A stretch of DNA of 64,000 bases from Pseudomonadota bacterium. GTDB taxonomy: Bacteria; Pseudomonadota; Gammaproteobacteria; Burkholderiales; Rhodocyclaceae. Positions 34,006-43,606 of this stretch are shown here, one piece after another. The stretch covers positions 1 through 64,000 of the forward strand of contig JAFEDH010000023.1 in assembly GCA_018241695.1 (NCBI GenBank), in the 5' to 3' direction. Position numbers and translations under genes: made by a program. Each line of letters begins with the position of its first letter. The stretch's first letter is position 1. The notes under the pieces were generated by a model, which worked only from the letters and a program-made list of their open reading frames with translations, had not been told where the DNA came from and made no database searches.

Positions 34006-35004
34006 TCAGATGGCAATCGGCGCTTCGTCCATCAGCGCGGTCTGTTCCCGCAATTCGAGGATGCGGTCCTGCCAGTAGTGCACCGAGGCAAACCAGGGAA
34101 AGGCGACGGGGAAGGCCGGGTCATCCCAGCGTCGTGCCAGCCATGCCGAGAAATGAAGCAGACGCAGGGTACGCAGTGCTTCGATCAGGTGCAACTGGCG
34201 TGGTTCGAAATCAGCAAAATCTTCATAGCCCGCGAGGCAGTCGAGCAACTGCCCCTGCATTTCCTGCCGCGTACCGGAAAGAAGCATCCAGAGATCCTGT
34301 ATCGCGGGCCCCATGCGGCTGTCGTCAAAATCCACAAAATGCGGCCCCGGGTGCTCGCCCTGGTCGGTCCACAGCACGTTGCCCGGATGGCAGTCGGCGT
34401 GAAGACGCAGTCGTGGATAGTCCCCGGCCCGGTCGAAGCAGCGCCGCGCGCCGGAGAGCGCAAGATCTGCGGTGCTGTGCCAGGCCTCACGGAGTTCCAC
34501 CGGGACGGCTCCATGCGCGAGCAGCCAGTCGCGTGATTCGATGCCAAAGGTTTCCATATCCAGTGCGGGTCGATGCACATAGGGCCGGATTGCACCCACG
34601 GCATGGATGCGGCCCATATACCGTCCCATCCATTCCAGAACCTTGCGGTCTCCTGTTTCCGGCGCCCGCCCGCCCTGGCGGGGGAAGAGCGCAAACCGGA
34701 AACCATCGTGGTGGTGCAGCGTGGCGCCATTCAGCTTCAGGGCTGGTACCGCCGGAATCTCCCTTTCCGCCAGTTCGGCAACAAACTCGTGTTCCTCCCG
34801 GATTTGCGCATCGCTCCAGCGTCCCGGGCGGTAGAACTTCGCAATCAGGGGCTGGGCATCCTCGATCCCGATCTGGTACACCCGGTTTTCGTAGCTGTTG
34901 AGGGCCAGTTGCCGGCCATCGGGGTTGAAGCCCACGCTGGCGATGGCATCGAGTACACGATCGGGTCCCAGGGTGGCGTATGGGTGAAGTGAGGAGTCAG
35001 TCAT
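34006..35004 (-). CDS. srkA: Stress response kinase A (YihE/SrkA type)
   Basis: A 332-residue serine/threonine kinase of the SrkA/RdoA group. It has LNSYENRVYQIG near the nucleotide site, the lysine in IAKFYRPGRW, the catalytic loop LRLHADCHPGNVLW and the metal-binding VDFDDSRMGP. In E. coli it protects cells under oxidative and other stress by counteracting the MazEF-linked death response. Length agrees with the family (328 in E. coli). It is divergent from the LLM oxidoreductase gene. Confidence 0.9.
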   Translation of the reverse strand: MTDSSLHPYATLGPDRVLDAIASVGFNPDGRQLALNSYENRVYQIGIEDAQPLIAKFYRPGRWSDAQIREEHEFVAELAEREIPAVPALKLNGATLHHHDGFRFALFPRQGGRAPETGDRKVLEWMGRYMGRIHAVGAIRPYVHRPALDMETFGIESRDWLLAHGAVPVELREAWHSTADLALSGARRCFDRAGDYPRLRLHADCHPGNVLWTDQGEHPGPHFVDFDDSRMGPAIQDLWMLLSGTRQEMQGQLLDCLAGYEDFADFEPRQLHLIEALRTLRLLHFSAWLARRWDDPAFPVAFPWFASVHYWQDRILELREQTALMDEAPIAI

Positions 35005-35123
35005 CGGATCGGGTGATTTTCCGGAGGGGGCATTATCGGCCGACTTGTTCCCGGAAGGTGAAGGCCGGGAGAATGTGTGGCGCCTTATACTCCGTTACAT
35101 CCGGTTTTCCTCCTTTGATTTTC

Positions 35124-36113
35124 ATGCTTGCACTGTCCGTACTCGATGTGATCCCCGTGACCGCCAGCGACAGTCCATCCCAGGCGGTGCGCCGCACGGT
35201 CGAACTGGCCCGGCTGGCCGAGCAGCTGGGCTATCGCCGTTACTGGTTTGCCGAGCATCACGGCATGGGCAGTATCGCCAGCGCGGCGACCGAGGTTCTG
35301 ATCGCCCATGTGGCGGCGGCCACCACCACCCTGCGGGTCGGCTCGGGAGGGGTGATGCTGCCCAATCATGCGCCGTTGCGGATTGCCGAGGCCTATTGCA
35401 CGCTGGAAGCGCTGCACCCGGGGCGGATCGATCTGGGGCTGGGGCGGGCGCCCGGTTCCGATCCACTGGCATCGCGGGCCTTGCGGGCGGTGGATGGCGG
35501 ACTCTTTCCCGAATTGCTGGGGGAGTTGCTGGCCTTGACGGGACAGATGGAATGGCCCGACGGGCACTGGATGCGGCGGGTCAAGTCGACCCCCCGCGAT
35601 GCGGCCCTGCCGCCGATCTGGATTCTTGGCTCCAGCGGCGCCAGCGCCCGCCTGGCAGGCTCCGCGGGCATGGGGTACAGCTTCGCCAGCCATTTCTCGG
35701 CTACCGATCCGGCGCCTGCTTTCGAGGCCTATCGCCAGTCCTTCCAACCTTCGGCAAATTTCCCCCGGCCGCATACCGTGCTCGGTGTGGCCGTGGCGTG
35801 TGGCGCAACTCAGGAGATCGCCGAGGGTCAGGCAGCCAGCCTGGGCCTGGCCTGGGTCCGCATTGCCCGGGGCGAGTTTCTGCCCTTCCCCAGTGCCGAA
35901 GAGGCGCTTTCCTACCCCTATACCGCGGAGGAGCGCCAGATTGCCGATCAGCGCCGGGCCATGACCGTGGTGGGCACGCCCGATTCGGTGCGCCGGCAGC
36001 TCGAAGCCAGGGCGGCAGCCTGTGGTGCCGACGAGGTGATGCTGACCATCAACGTGCCCGATCATGCCGCGCGTCTGGCCGCCTACGAACAGGTGATGAT
36101 GGCCTTCCGCTGA
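35124..36113 (+). CDS. LLM-class (luciferase-like) flavin-dependent oxidoreductase
   Basis: A 329-residue protein of the luciferase-like monooxygenase fold: LSVLDVIPVTASDSPSQA, YWFAEHHGMGSIASAATEVL and GRIDLGLGRAPGSDP. This subgroup (MsnO8-like) uses FMN and a flavin reductase; the substrate is unknown. ATG at 35124 gives the family start; an in-frame extension upstream lacks conservation and would overlap the divergent promoter. No partner reductase lies next to it. Confidence 0.88.
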   Translation: MLALSVLDVIPVTASDSPSQAVRRTVELARLAEQLGYRRYWFAEHHGMGSIASAATEVLIAHVAAATTTLRVGSGGVMLPNHAPLRIAEAYCTLEALHPGRIDLGLGRAPGSDPLASRALRAVDGGLFPELLGELLALTGQMEWPDGHWMRRVKSTPRDAALPPIWILGSSGASARLAGSAGMGYSFASHFSATDPAPAFEAYRQSFQPSANFPRPHTVLGVAVACGATQEIAEGQAASLGLAWVRIARGEFLPFPSAEEALSYPYTAEERQIADQRRAMTVVGTPDSVRRQLEARAAACGADEVMLTINVPDHAARLAAYEQVMMAFR

Positions 36114-36204
36114 GATGCGCGTACCCCTGCCGGATGTCGGGCAGGGGGCGTGTGATGCCTGAGGTATCCGCCGTCAGGTTGGCCGGGCGGCGGGAGGGAC
36201 TGGG

Positions 36205-37212
36205 TCAGCGCTTCTGCGGTTCGTCGATGTCCAGCACACCATCGAGGGGGAAGTTCGCGATGCTGGGCTTGCCGTCGATGAAGCTCACCACCGTGACATG
36301 ATCGAGATTGCCGGGAGGGGCGTGATGAATTGCTCCGCCCACGGTGCCCAGCCGGATGTAGTCGTGGCCGTTATGCACGGTGTGTTCGTAGTTGTGCTCG
36401 TGACTGCCGAAAACCGTGTAGGAGCGGCCCTGAAGCATGGCCTCGATGCGCTTGAAGCCGGGAGACTCCATTTCCCAGGCCGGTTTGTGCATGAAAAGAA
36501 AGGTCCAGCGCACCTGGGGATTTTTCTTCAGCACATCCTGCACCCAGGCAATCTGGGTTTCGGAAAAATTTGCCGGAGAAGCGTGCTCACGCATGGCATC
36601 GCGTTCTTTTCCGCTCATCGCGGCCATGGCCTGGGTGATTACCGCCTTGCCTTTTTCCGGATCGGTGCGCATCAGTTTCTTGACCATCTCGAATTGCTTG
36701 CGCATCTCTTCCGGCATGGGAATCGGCGGGTCCTCGGTATTGAGGGCGATGAACAGCACATCCTTGTAGACGAAGCTGTAATAGTCCGGGCCATAACGCT
36801 CGCGCCAGAATTCCCGCATCACGTTGCTGCCCATGTCGTGGTTCCCGACCACTCGGAAGAAGGGCATCTTCAGCGCCGCGATACGGGCATCCTGCTCGTC
36901 CCATTCCAGCTTCAGTTCGCCCTGATCATCGGTATAGCCTTCGATCATGTCGCCACAGTTGATGGCAAATTCGGGCTGGAGCAGGTTGATGCGCGTCATC
37001 GCCCGCTCGAATACGCCGGGTCGGGCGAGTCCGGTGCGGTCGCCGAAAACGGCGAAGCGGAAATTTCCCGGGGCGGTGTTGAAGTGTTCGCTGTTCCAGG
37101 GTTTCGGTGCGGTGGCCGGGAGATCATTGCGAAAGTTTGCGTGCTGGCAGGCACCCAGTGCAAGGGCTGTCGTGAGCAGGGCAAGGGTGCGGATGAATGG
37201 AAAAGGTCTCAT
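36205..37212 (-). CDS. Metallophosphoesterase lipoprotein
   Basis: A 335-residue exported metallophosphatase. The N-terminus is a lipoprotein signal with lipobox LGAC (Cys at about residue 22). The catalytic core has FGDRTG, INCGDMIEG, VVGNHDMG, FMHKPAWE and FGSHEHNYEH, the five metal-binding blocks of calcineurin-like phosphoesterases. AAAGGAAA precedes the ATG at 37212. It is 39 bp downstream of tetR on the same strand, so they may be co-transcribed. Substrate unknown: a phosphomonoester, diester or sugar phosphate. Confidence 0.85.
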   Translation of the reverse strand: MRPFPFIRTLALLTTALALGACQHANFRNDLPATAPKPWNSEHFNTAPGNFRFAVFGDRTGLARPGVFERAMTRINLLQPEFAINCGDMIEGYTDDQGELKLEWDEQDARIAALKMPFFRVVGNHDMGSNVMREFWRERYGPDYYSFVYKDVLFIALNTEDPPIPMPEEMRKQFEMVKKLMRTDPEKGKAVITQAMAAMSGKERDAMREHASPANFSETQIAWVQDVLKKNPQVRWTFLFMHKPAWEMESPGFKRIEAMLQGRSYTVFGSHEHNYEHTVHNGHDYIRLGTVGGAIHHAPPGNLDHVTVVSFIDGKPSIANFPLDGVLDIDEPQKR

Positions 37213-37251
37213 GAGCGGGCTTTCCTTTCTGCGGGAAGGGGGCAATGGGGG

Positions 37252-37929
37252 TCAGTCGGTGCTTTCCGCTGCCAGACTTGCAATGGCAGCGATGAGCCGG
37301 TCGAGATGGAACTGGAAAGCGGCTTCGTGATAGGTTTTTTCGCGGGAGTAGTGCTGCAGGCCGCGAAAGTGGGCTGTGTACGAAGCAGGGATGTGAGAGA
37401 TGTCCGTATCGCTCAGTTCAAAATTCAGCTGGTACTGGGCGAGTTCGGCGTTGATGTTGCCGATGGTGGTATTCAACACCCACAGGGCGCTCTGGCTCAG
37501 GGTGCGATCATGCAACCCCGCTTCGGCAAGACAATCGAATACGAGGGCCATGTGCTCGGTCCAGGCTGCCGAGGTATGCCCTTCCCAACCCAGGGTTTGC
37601 GCCAGGTGAGGGTAGCGGATCAACATCTCGCGGAGGGCGCACGACCAGATGCGCAAGCGCTTTTCCCAATTCGCGCCGGGGGGGAGGACGAGTTTGAAAT
37701 TTTCGAGCAACCGGGCGGAAATCGCCTGCAAAAGCTCGTCCCGGTCGGAAAAGTAGGTGTACAGCGCCATCGGGGTGAGGCCGAGATCCCGCGCGATACG
37801 GTTGAGTGATACACCTGCAGTGGGTTCCCGTTCGAGAATGGCGATTGCGCACGCGATGATTTCATCGCGGGAGGTCTTCGCCGGTCTGCCAACCGAGCGG
37901 CGTTTGAGGGCGGAGCCTGGGGTGGTCAT
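37252..37929 (-). CDS. TetR/AcrR-family regulator (second)
   Basis: A 225-residue regulator. The HTH is GVSLNRIARDLGLTPMALYTYF, following a basic N-terminus (KRRSVGRPAKTSRDEIIAC). The rest is a helical ligand domain with no named ligand. It is divergent from the third TonB receptor across 281 bp with two inverted repeats, and upstream of the phosphoesterase lipoprotein. This repeats the TetR|TonB-receptor pattern at 2.4 kb, although the two regulators are not closely alike. Confidence 0.87.
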   Translation of the reverse strand: MTTPGSALKRRSVGRPAKTSRDEIIACAIAILEREPTAGVSLNRIARDLGLTPMALYTYFSDRDELLQAISARLLENFKLVLPPGANWEKRLRIWSCALREMLIRYPHLAQTLGWEGHTSAAWTEHMALVFDCLAEAGLHDRTLSQSALWVLNTTIGNINAELAQYQLNFELSDTDISHIPASYTAHFRGLQHYSREKTYHEAAFQFHLDRLIAAIASLAAESTD

Positions 37930-37986
37930 GAATAGTGAAATATCAATACACGAGGGGTGTTGCGCGAGCCACTGTAACTACCAAAC

Positions 37987-38005
37987 CACACTGTCCGGCA
38001 GTGTG
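37987..38005. promoter_or_regulatory. Inverted repeat near the second tetR gene, candidate operator
   Basis: CACACTG-TCCGG-CAGTGTG, perfect 7-bp arms with a 5-bp centre, 58 bp from the tetR start. Size fits a TetR dimer site. Autoregulation is an inference from position. Confidence 0.5.
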
Positions 38006-38048
38006 ATCGGATCGCAAGCAAAAATTTCCCAAAAAATAATTCATACAT

Positions 38049-38069
38049 ATACTATACGGTATATAGTAT
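38049..38069. promoter_or_regulatory. AT-rich inverted repeat upstream of the third TonB receptor
   Basis: ATACTATA-CGGTA-TATAGTAT, perfect 8-bp arms with a 5-bp centre. It contains TATACT- and TATAGT-like boxes, so it may overlap a -10 region. The ORF begins 142 bp downstream. Confidence 0.5.
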
Positions 38070-38210
38070 CAACGTTACCGTGATGGGTCTGCATTGTTTC
38101 AATTTATTTAAAGCGACCTTCCGGCTCAGCATCTCCCGGGGAGCCGATGGCTCCAGGTCACTGGATTTCGTTGGGTCTTGTCCTCGTCGTCGTTTGAAAA
38201 GGAGTATCGA

Positions 38211-40664
38211 ATGAAGCAGATGTTTTTGGGAGGGCGGATGCAACGCTCGAAATGCGAGATGCGCAAACTGAATCCGCTGGCCGCCGCGGTGGCTTCGGTC
38301 ATTGCTCTCGGAGCACTGCCGGGTCATGCCGCGGATACGGGTCTGGAAGAAGTGATCGTGACGGCACAAAAGCAGGCACAGTCGCTTCAGGAAGTACCGA
38401 TCTCCATGCAGGCCTTTGATGCCAAGACCCTGGAAAACGCCAATATCTCCAGCATGTCGGATCTGCGCTCCCTGACGGCATCGGTTTCCTTCAAGCCCTA
38501 TCCGGCCACCACCGAGGCGCTGGTCATCACCATGCGCGGAGTGCCGATCGGCAATATCAGCATCTACAACGACCCGGCCGTGGCGATCAGCATCGATGGC
38601 GTGTATATCGCCCGTTCCACCGGCCTCAATCTCACCGTGGCCGATCTCGAATCCGTCGAGGTGCTCAAGGGGCCACAGGGTACGCTCTACGGCCGGAATG
38701 CGGTTGCCGGCGCGCTGAATCTGAATACGATCCGCCCGTCGCAGGAATTCGGCTTCATGCAGAACATCACCGTCGGCAATTACGGCAAGCTCACCAGCAA
38801 GACGTCCGTCAACGTGCCGATCACCGATACCCTGGCCGGCAAGATTGCCTATATCCACGATGAGCACGACGGCTACATCAAGGACAGCAACGGTAGTGGT
38901 ACGAACTGGGGGGATCGCAAGGCCGATGCCGGTCGAGTCGATCTGCGCTGGCGTCCTTCCGGGCAGGTGACGGTGGATTATGGTTACGACTGGAGCAAAT
39001 CCGAATTCATCGATACCAATGCGCAGTGTCTCAACCAGACCAACAGCCTGACCGGCCTGCCCATTGCCAACAGGGCCTTGTACGGTGCACCGTATGTGTG
39101 CTCGACCAGCGTGCTGACCTCCCTGCCGATGCGCTCCGGCAGCGGCCTGGGGACCAGCCCCGGCAAGAGCCACACCGAAAATTCGGGCCATATGTTGCGG
39201 GTGGAATGGAATGTGAGCTCCACCCTGACCGTGCGCTCCATCACCGGCTATCGTGAGTTGAAGGACAGTTCCGTCAACAAATCCGTGGTCGGCATGATCG
39301 ACGCTGTTTCCGTCAATATTCCAGGCTTTGTCATCAGCGGTGTGACACATTTGCCAACCGGGCAGACCTCACTCAACTTCCCCTACAGCGTCTGGAACAC
39401 CAACGACAAATATCTGTCGCAGGAGGTTGATTTCATTGGCCGCCCCAGTGAATATTTCCGCTACACGGCAGGCCTGTATTACTTCGACGAAAAGGGCAAT
39501 TATCAGAAGCCTCCTGGTCTGGGGAATACCATCGGTCCGATTCTTCTGCCCACCATGGGAGAAATGGGGACCGCACATAACAGTTCCTGGGCCCTGTTCG
39601 GACAGTTCACCTGGACTCCGGACATCCTCGATCGCAAGCTCGATATCGTTCCTGGCATCCGCTACACCCGTGACCGGCGCGATGCCACACTGAATGTCGG
39701 CAGCACCGCCACCTATATTCCCGGGCCCATGGCAGCCATGCCGCCGGGAACCTATCTCTACCTGCCACCCAATCCGGCTTCCGTGATCAACGCCAGCGGC
39801 AGCAACAGTTTTTCCCGCACCTCGCCGGCACTGACCGTGCAATATCACATCAATGACGATGTGATGGTCTACGGCAAGGTGGTCAAGGGTTACCGTTCGG
39901 GGGGCTTCAATGATCTGGCCTCCACGCAGTCCCGCTTCTCGGCAGGTTTCGCGCCGGAAACACTGACATCCACCGAACTGGGGATCAAGGGGGAGTACTT
40001 CGACCGTCGCCTGCGGGCGAACTTTGCCTGGTTTGAAAGCAAGTATTCCGACCAGATCGTCGTCGTGCCGACCACCATCTCCGGAAAGTACGATGCCTAC
40101 AATGCCGGCAAGTCCACTTTCGACGGCTTCGAACTGGATCTGACTGCGGCAGTGACAGATGCATTGCGTCTCGGCTTTAACTGGGCGCACGTCAACTTCA
40201 AATACAACAAGGTGACCGATCCCGTAACCGGTGTCGATATGACGGATTTCATCCATCTGCTGCCGTCCAAGGACAATTACACACTGACCATGGATTACGC
40301 CTTTGGCAAGGTCGGGCCGGGCAAGCTGAACTGGCACCTGGATTATTCCCATATCGACAAGAGCTATACGTCGACACTGGACAGCTACAACTCGGCAACC
40401 GGCGTTTTGATCGCCCGGCGTGACCCCGCCAACAATACGACTCCGGCGCAGGACACCTGGAACACCCGTGTGTCGATGAACGGCATTCCGGTGGGGCCGG
40501 GCAATCACGGCGATCTTTCCGTCGGCCTGTGGGTGAAGAATCTGACCGACCGCCGCTTCCCCATCTTCGCCTCGGATTTCTCCAACTATGGCATGCCGGT
40601 TGGTTCCGCATCCCGCTTCAACGATCCGCGCACGGTGGGTATCGACCTGACGTATCGTTATTGA
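38211..40664 (+). CDS. TonB-dependent outer-membrane receptor (third of three)
   Basis: An 817-residue receptor of the same subfamily as those at 2623 and 15087. A long leader has an SP ending near residue 40 (GALPGHAA), then LEEVIVTAQKQAQ, plug motif LKGPQGTLYGRNAVAGALNL, and a barrel ending VGIDLTYRY. AAAAGGAG is 6 nt before the ATG. A strong terminator follows, then a CoA ligase with its own ribosome site. It is probably induced through the divergent tetR. The import of a hydrophobic acid that the CoA ligase then activates is a guess from context. Confidence 0.92.
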   Translation: MKQMFLGGRMQRSKCEMRKLNPLAAAVASVIALGALPGHAADTGLEEVIVTAQKQAQSLQEVPISMQAFDAKTLENANISSMSDLRSLTASVSFKPYPATTEALVITMRGVPIGNISIYNDPAVAISIDGVYIARSTGLNLTVADLESVEVLKGPQGTLYGRNAVAGALNLNTIRPSQEFGFMQNITVGNYGKLTSKTSVNVPITDTLAGKIAYIHDEHDGYIKDSNGSGTNWGDRKADAGRVDLRWRPSGQVTVDYGYDWSKSEFIDTNAQCLNQTNSLTGLPIANRALYGAPYVCSTSVLTSLPMRSGSGLGTSPGKSHTENSGHMLRVEWNVSSTLTVRSITGYRELKDSSVNKSVVGMIDAVSVNIPGFVISGVTHLPTGQTSLNFPYSVWNTNDKYLSQEVDFIGRPSEYFRYTAGLYYFDEKGNYQKPPGLGNTIGPILLPTMGEMGTAHNSSWALFGQFTWTPDILDRKLDIVPGIRYTRDRRDATLNVGSTATYIPGPMAAMPPGTYLYLPPNPASVINASGSNSFSRTSPALTVQYHINDDVMVYGKVVKGYRSGGFNDLASTQSRFSAGFAPETLTSTELGIKGEYFDRRLRANFAWFESKYSDQIVVVPTTISGKYDAYNAGKSTFDGFELDLTAAVTDALRLGFNWAHVNFKYNKVTDPVTGVDMTDFIHLLPSKDNYTLTMDYAFGKVGPGKLNWHLDYSHIDKSYTSTLDSYNSATGVLIARRDPANNTTPAQDTWNTRVSMNGIPVGPGNHGDLSVGLWVKNLTDRRFPIFASDFSNYGMPVGSASRFNDPRTVGIDLTYRY

Positions 40665-40702
40665 GGCTTTCCTCTGCTTGCACCTTGATGCTAGCCCTGA
40701 CG

Positions 40703-40729
40703 CCCGCCGTGTTTCACGGCGGGTTTTTT
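40703..40729 (+). terminator. Rho-independent terminator after the third TonB receptor
   Basis: CCCGCCGTG / CACGGCGGG, perfect 9-bp stem with a TTT loop, then six T residues. It lies 39 bp after the receptor stop. Confidence 0.9.
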
Positions 40730-40828
40730 CTTTTCAACACGATCCATGGCCCAAACGGGCCATCACCCGTACGGGAAATCCCGGTATAGATAGGATGGAG
40801 AAAAGTACCCGTCGCGCAAGGAAAACTC

Positions 40829-42523
40829 ATGACATCTCTTAGCCATGTTCACAGCCCCTCGGATATACCGCTCCAGGACGAGACCCTGGGACAGTGTTTT
40901 GATCGGGTGACCGAGCTTCATGCCGGACGGGAGGCCGTCGTCTTCTTGGCACAGGGAGTGCGCTGGACCTATGCCCGTCTACGTGAGGAGGTGGACCGGG
41001 TTGCGGCCGGTTTGTTGCGTCTTGGCCTGCGGCCGGGTGACCGGGTCGGAATCTGGTCGCCGAACCGGTTCGAATGGATACTGACCCAGTTTGCCACTGC
41101 CAAGGTGGGGCTGATCCAGGTGAATATCAATCCGGCCTATCGTGCTGCCGAACTGGCCCATGCGCTGGTTTCGGTTGGCTGCCGGGCACTGGTGTGCGCG
41201 CCCCGTTTCAAGAACAGCGATTACCTGGGTATCGTGCGCGAACTGGCACCGGAACTGGCCGGTTCCCGGCCGGGCCAGCTGTGTGCCGCAAGGTTGCCCG
41301 GATTGCAGATGGTGATCCCGCTCGATGATGCATCCGGATCGGTCGATACCACCGGTTGCATTCCCTTTGCGGAATTGCGGCAGCCGTGTGCCGCGGAGGA
41401 ACTGGCCGCCATGCAGACGGTTGCTGCGGGTTGCAGGCCGGACGATCCGATCAATATCCAGTTCACTTCCGGTACCACCGGCCTGCCCAAGGGGGCAACC
41501 CTGAGCCATTTCAACATCCTCAACAATGCATTGATCGTTGGTCGCCAGATCCGTTTCGGGCCGGACGAAACCCTGTGTCTGGCGCTGCCGCTCTATCACT
41601 GTTTCGGGATGGTGTTGGGCAGTCTGATGGTGCTGGCCAATGGCGCCCGGATCGTCTACCCCGGCGAGAGTTTCGATCCCGGTACGGCGCTGGCGGCGAT
41701 CGGATCCGAGGCCTGTACCGCCTTCTACGGTGTGCCGACCATGTTCATCGCCGCACTGGAACATCCCGATTTTGACAGCACTGATCTGGCTTCCCTGCGC
41801 ACCGGCATCATGGGGGGAGCGCCGTGTCCCGAGGCGGTGATGCGACGGGTCATGACGGACATGCATATCCCCGAGATCACAATCGCCTTCGGCATGACCG
41901 AAACATCCCCCGCCAGCTTTCAGACCTCCGCAGACGATTCGCTGGCCCGGCGTGTGAGCACCGTTGGCACCTTGCTGCCTCACGCCGAAGCCAGGATCGC
42001 GGATGCGGAAGGACACCCCCTGCCGCGTGGAACGCCGGGCGAGGTGCTGGTGCGTGGCTATCTGGTGATGAAGGGGTACTGGGGTGACGATGCGGCTACC
42101 GCCACGGCGATCGACGCCGATGGCTGGATGCATACCGGGGACATCGGCGTGCTGGACGATACCGGCTATCTCAGTGTGGTCGGGCGTATCAAGGATGTGG
42201 TCATTCGTGGCGGCGAAAATATTTTTCCCCGGGAAGTGGAGGAGTTTCTTTTTGGTCACGAAGCCGTGGAGCAGGTGGCGGTTTTCGGCGTGCCGGATGA
42301 GCGGATGGGCGAGGAACTGTGTGCCTGGATCAGGCTGCGCGAGGGCAGGGTGGTCAGTGAAGCCGAGATTCGCGCCTACTGTCAGGAACGGATCGCGCGT
42401 TTCAAGATTCCGCGTTACATCCGGTTCGTCGAGACATTTCCCATGACCGTGACAGGGAAGATCCAGAAATTCGTCATGCGCAAGGAGATGGCGGAAGCCC
42501 TAAAGCCCCCTGCCAGCGCGTGA
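40829..42523 (+). CDS. Fatty-acyl/medium-chain acyl-CoA ligase (AMP-binding)
   Basis: A 564-residue adenylate-forming enzyme that joins a carboxylic acid to CoA with ATP. It has the P-loop FTSGTTGLPKG near residue 215, GMTETSPASF, the hinge WMHTGDIGVLDDTGYLSVVGRIKDVVIRGG region and the C-terminal catalytic Lys in TVTGKIQKF. AAGGAAAA precedes the ATG. FadD-like ligases of this group act on medium-chain, long-chain or bulky acids such as sterol side chains. It follows the third TonB receptor after a terminator, so it has its own promoter or gets readthrough. Confidence 0.88.
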   Translation: MTSLSHVHSPSDIPLQDETLGQCFDRVTELHAGREAVVFLAQGVRWTYARLREEVDRVAAGLLRLGLRPGDRVGIWSPNRFEWILTQFATAKVGLIQVNINPAYRAAELAHALVSVGCRALVCAPRFKNSDYLGIVRELAPELAGSRPGQLCAARLPGLQMVIPLDDASGSVDTTGCIPFAELRQPCAAEELAAMQTVAAGCRPDDPINIQFTSGTTGLPKGATLSHFNILNNALIVGRQIRFGPDETLCLALPLYHCFGMVLGSLMVLANGARIVYPGESFDPGTALAAIGSEACTAFYGVPTMFIAALEHPDFDSTDLASLRTGIMGGAPCPEAVMRRVMTDMHIPEITIAFGMTETSPASFQTSADDSLARRVSTVGTLLPHAEARIADAEGHPLPRGTPGEVLVRGYLVMKGYWGDDAATATAIDADGWMHTGDIGVLDDTGYLSVVGRIKDVVIRGGENIFPREVEEFLFGHEAVEQVAVFGVPDERMGEELCAWIRLREGRVVSEAEIRAYCQERIARFKIPRYIRFVETFPMTVTGKIQKFVMRKEMAEALKPPASA

Positions 42524-42629
42524 TCCCACACGTCAGGTGCGCGGACGGTACGCGCTGTTACGGTGGAGTGGACACAGCATGGAAACCCTAGTTTAGAATC
42601 CGGCCACGCTTGCTGCTGTCGGAGGACAC

Positions 42630-43130
42630 ATGCTGCACGCCGGCCAGATTGCTCCCAGTTTTCAACTTCCCGATGCGGACATGCAGATGTTCGATTTCGG
42701 TTCCCTGCGCGGCAGGCAGCATGCGGTGCTGTTCTTCTACCCCAAGGACGGGACACCCTTGTGTACGCTGGAAGCGATCGACTTCAGTGACCACGAGGAT
42801 CAGTTCAACCGCCTGGGTTGCACCATCCTCGGTGTTTCGCAGGACGACATCCTGTGTCACGCCGATTTCCGGGACCGCCATGGCCTGTCGGTGCGCCTGC
42901 TTTCCGACGAAGACGGGGATGTGTGCCGCCAGTACGAGGTCTGCCGGACGCTGGAGAAAAATGGCGCGTGCAAGGTGTGTGTCGTCCGCTCCACCTTCAT
43001 CATCGACCTCAACGGCATCATCCGCCATGCCTTCTACGATGTCAGTCCGAAGGGGCATGCGGCGCAAGTCTTTCAACTGGTCAAGGGTCTGGGAACATGC
43101 AAGTCGAAAAGAACACCGTCGTCACACTGA
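42630..43130 (+). CDS. Peroxiredoxin (AhpC/Bcp type)
   Basis: A 166-residue thiol peroxidase. The peroxidatic Cys is Cys45 in DGTPLCTLEA, in place of the usual TPGCT. Other features are LFFYPKD and STFIIDLNGIIRH. Several further Cys residues may serve as the resolving thiol. GGAGG lies just before the ATG. The last 34 bp overlap slyD. It reduces peroxides in the cytoplasm with thioredoxin. Confidence 0.88.
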   Translation: MLHAGQIAPSFQLPDADMQMFDFGSLRGRQHAVLFFYPKDGTPLCTLEAIDFSDHEDQFNRLGCTILGVSQDDILCHADFRDRHGLSVRLLSDEDGDVCRQYEVCRTLEKNGACKVCVVRSTFIIDLNGIIRHAFYDVSPKGHAAQVFQLVKGLGTCKSKRTPSSH

Positions 43131-43576
43131 ACTACAGCGTCACCGACAGCGATGGCAACGTGGTTGACGAAGGGAACGAGCCGCTCGTCTATCTTCATGG
43201 GGGCTATGACGGCATTTTCCCCCTGCTGGAGGAGCGCCTTCAGTCCAAAGGCGTGGGCGAATCCCTGACTGTCAAGCTTCAGCCGGAAGATGCGTTTGGC
43301 GATTACGACGCCGAGCTGGTGATGATCGAGTCCCGCTCGCTTTTCCCCGACAACATCGAGGTTGGCATGCAGTTCGAGCGCAGCACCGAGGATGGCGACG
43401 ATGACGAGCTTTTCACCATCACCGATATTGCCGATGATAAGGTGGTGGTGGATGGCAATCACCCCCTTGCGGGGATGTCCCTGGTGTTCGCCTGCACCAT
43501 CACCGATGTGCGCAAGGCAACCACCGAGGAACTGTCACACGGCCACGTGCACACGCCGGATCACCGGCACCACTGA
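43097..43576 (+). CDS. slyD: FKBP-type peptidyl-prolyl isomerase SlyD
   Basis: A 159-residue FKBP-type isomerase: TVVTLNYSVTDSDGNVVDE, a chaperone-like flap insert (LVMIESRSLFPDNIEVGMQF), GNHPLAGMSLVF and a His-rich tail (HGHVHTPDHRHH) like the metal-binding end of SlyD. The start at 43097 gives the standard N-terminus; it overlaps the peroxiredoxin gene by 34 bp. SlyD also assists nickel insertion in hydrogenases in E. coli; no such genes are nearby. Confidence 0.9.
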   Translation: MQVEKNTVVTLNYSVTDSDGNVVDEGNEPLVYLHGGYDGIFPLLEERLQSKGVGESLTVKLQPEDAFGDYDAELVMIESRSLFPDNIEVGMQFERSTEDGDDDELFTITDIADDKVVVDGNHPLAGMSLVFACTITDVRKATTEELSHGHVHTPDHRHH

Positions 43577-43606
43577 ACGTCTTTCGTCATCACGCCCTGA
43601 AGCGGA

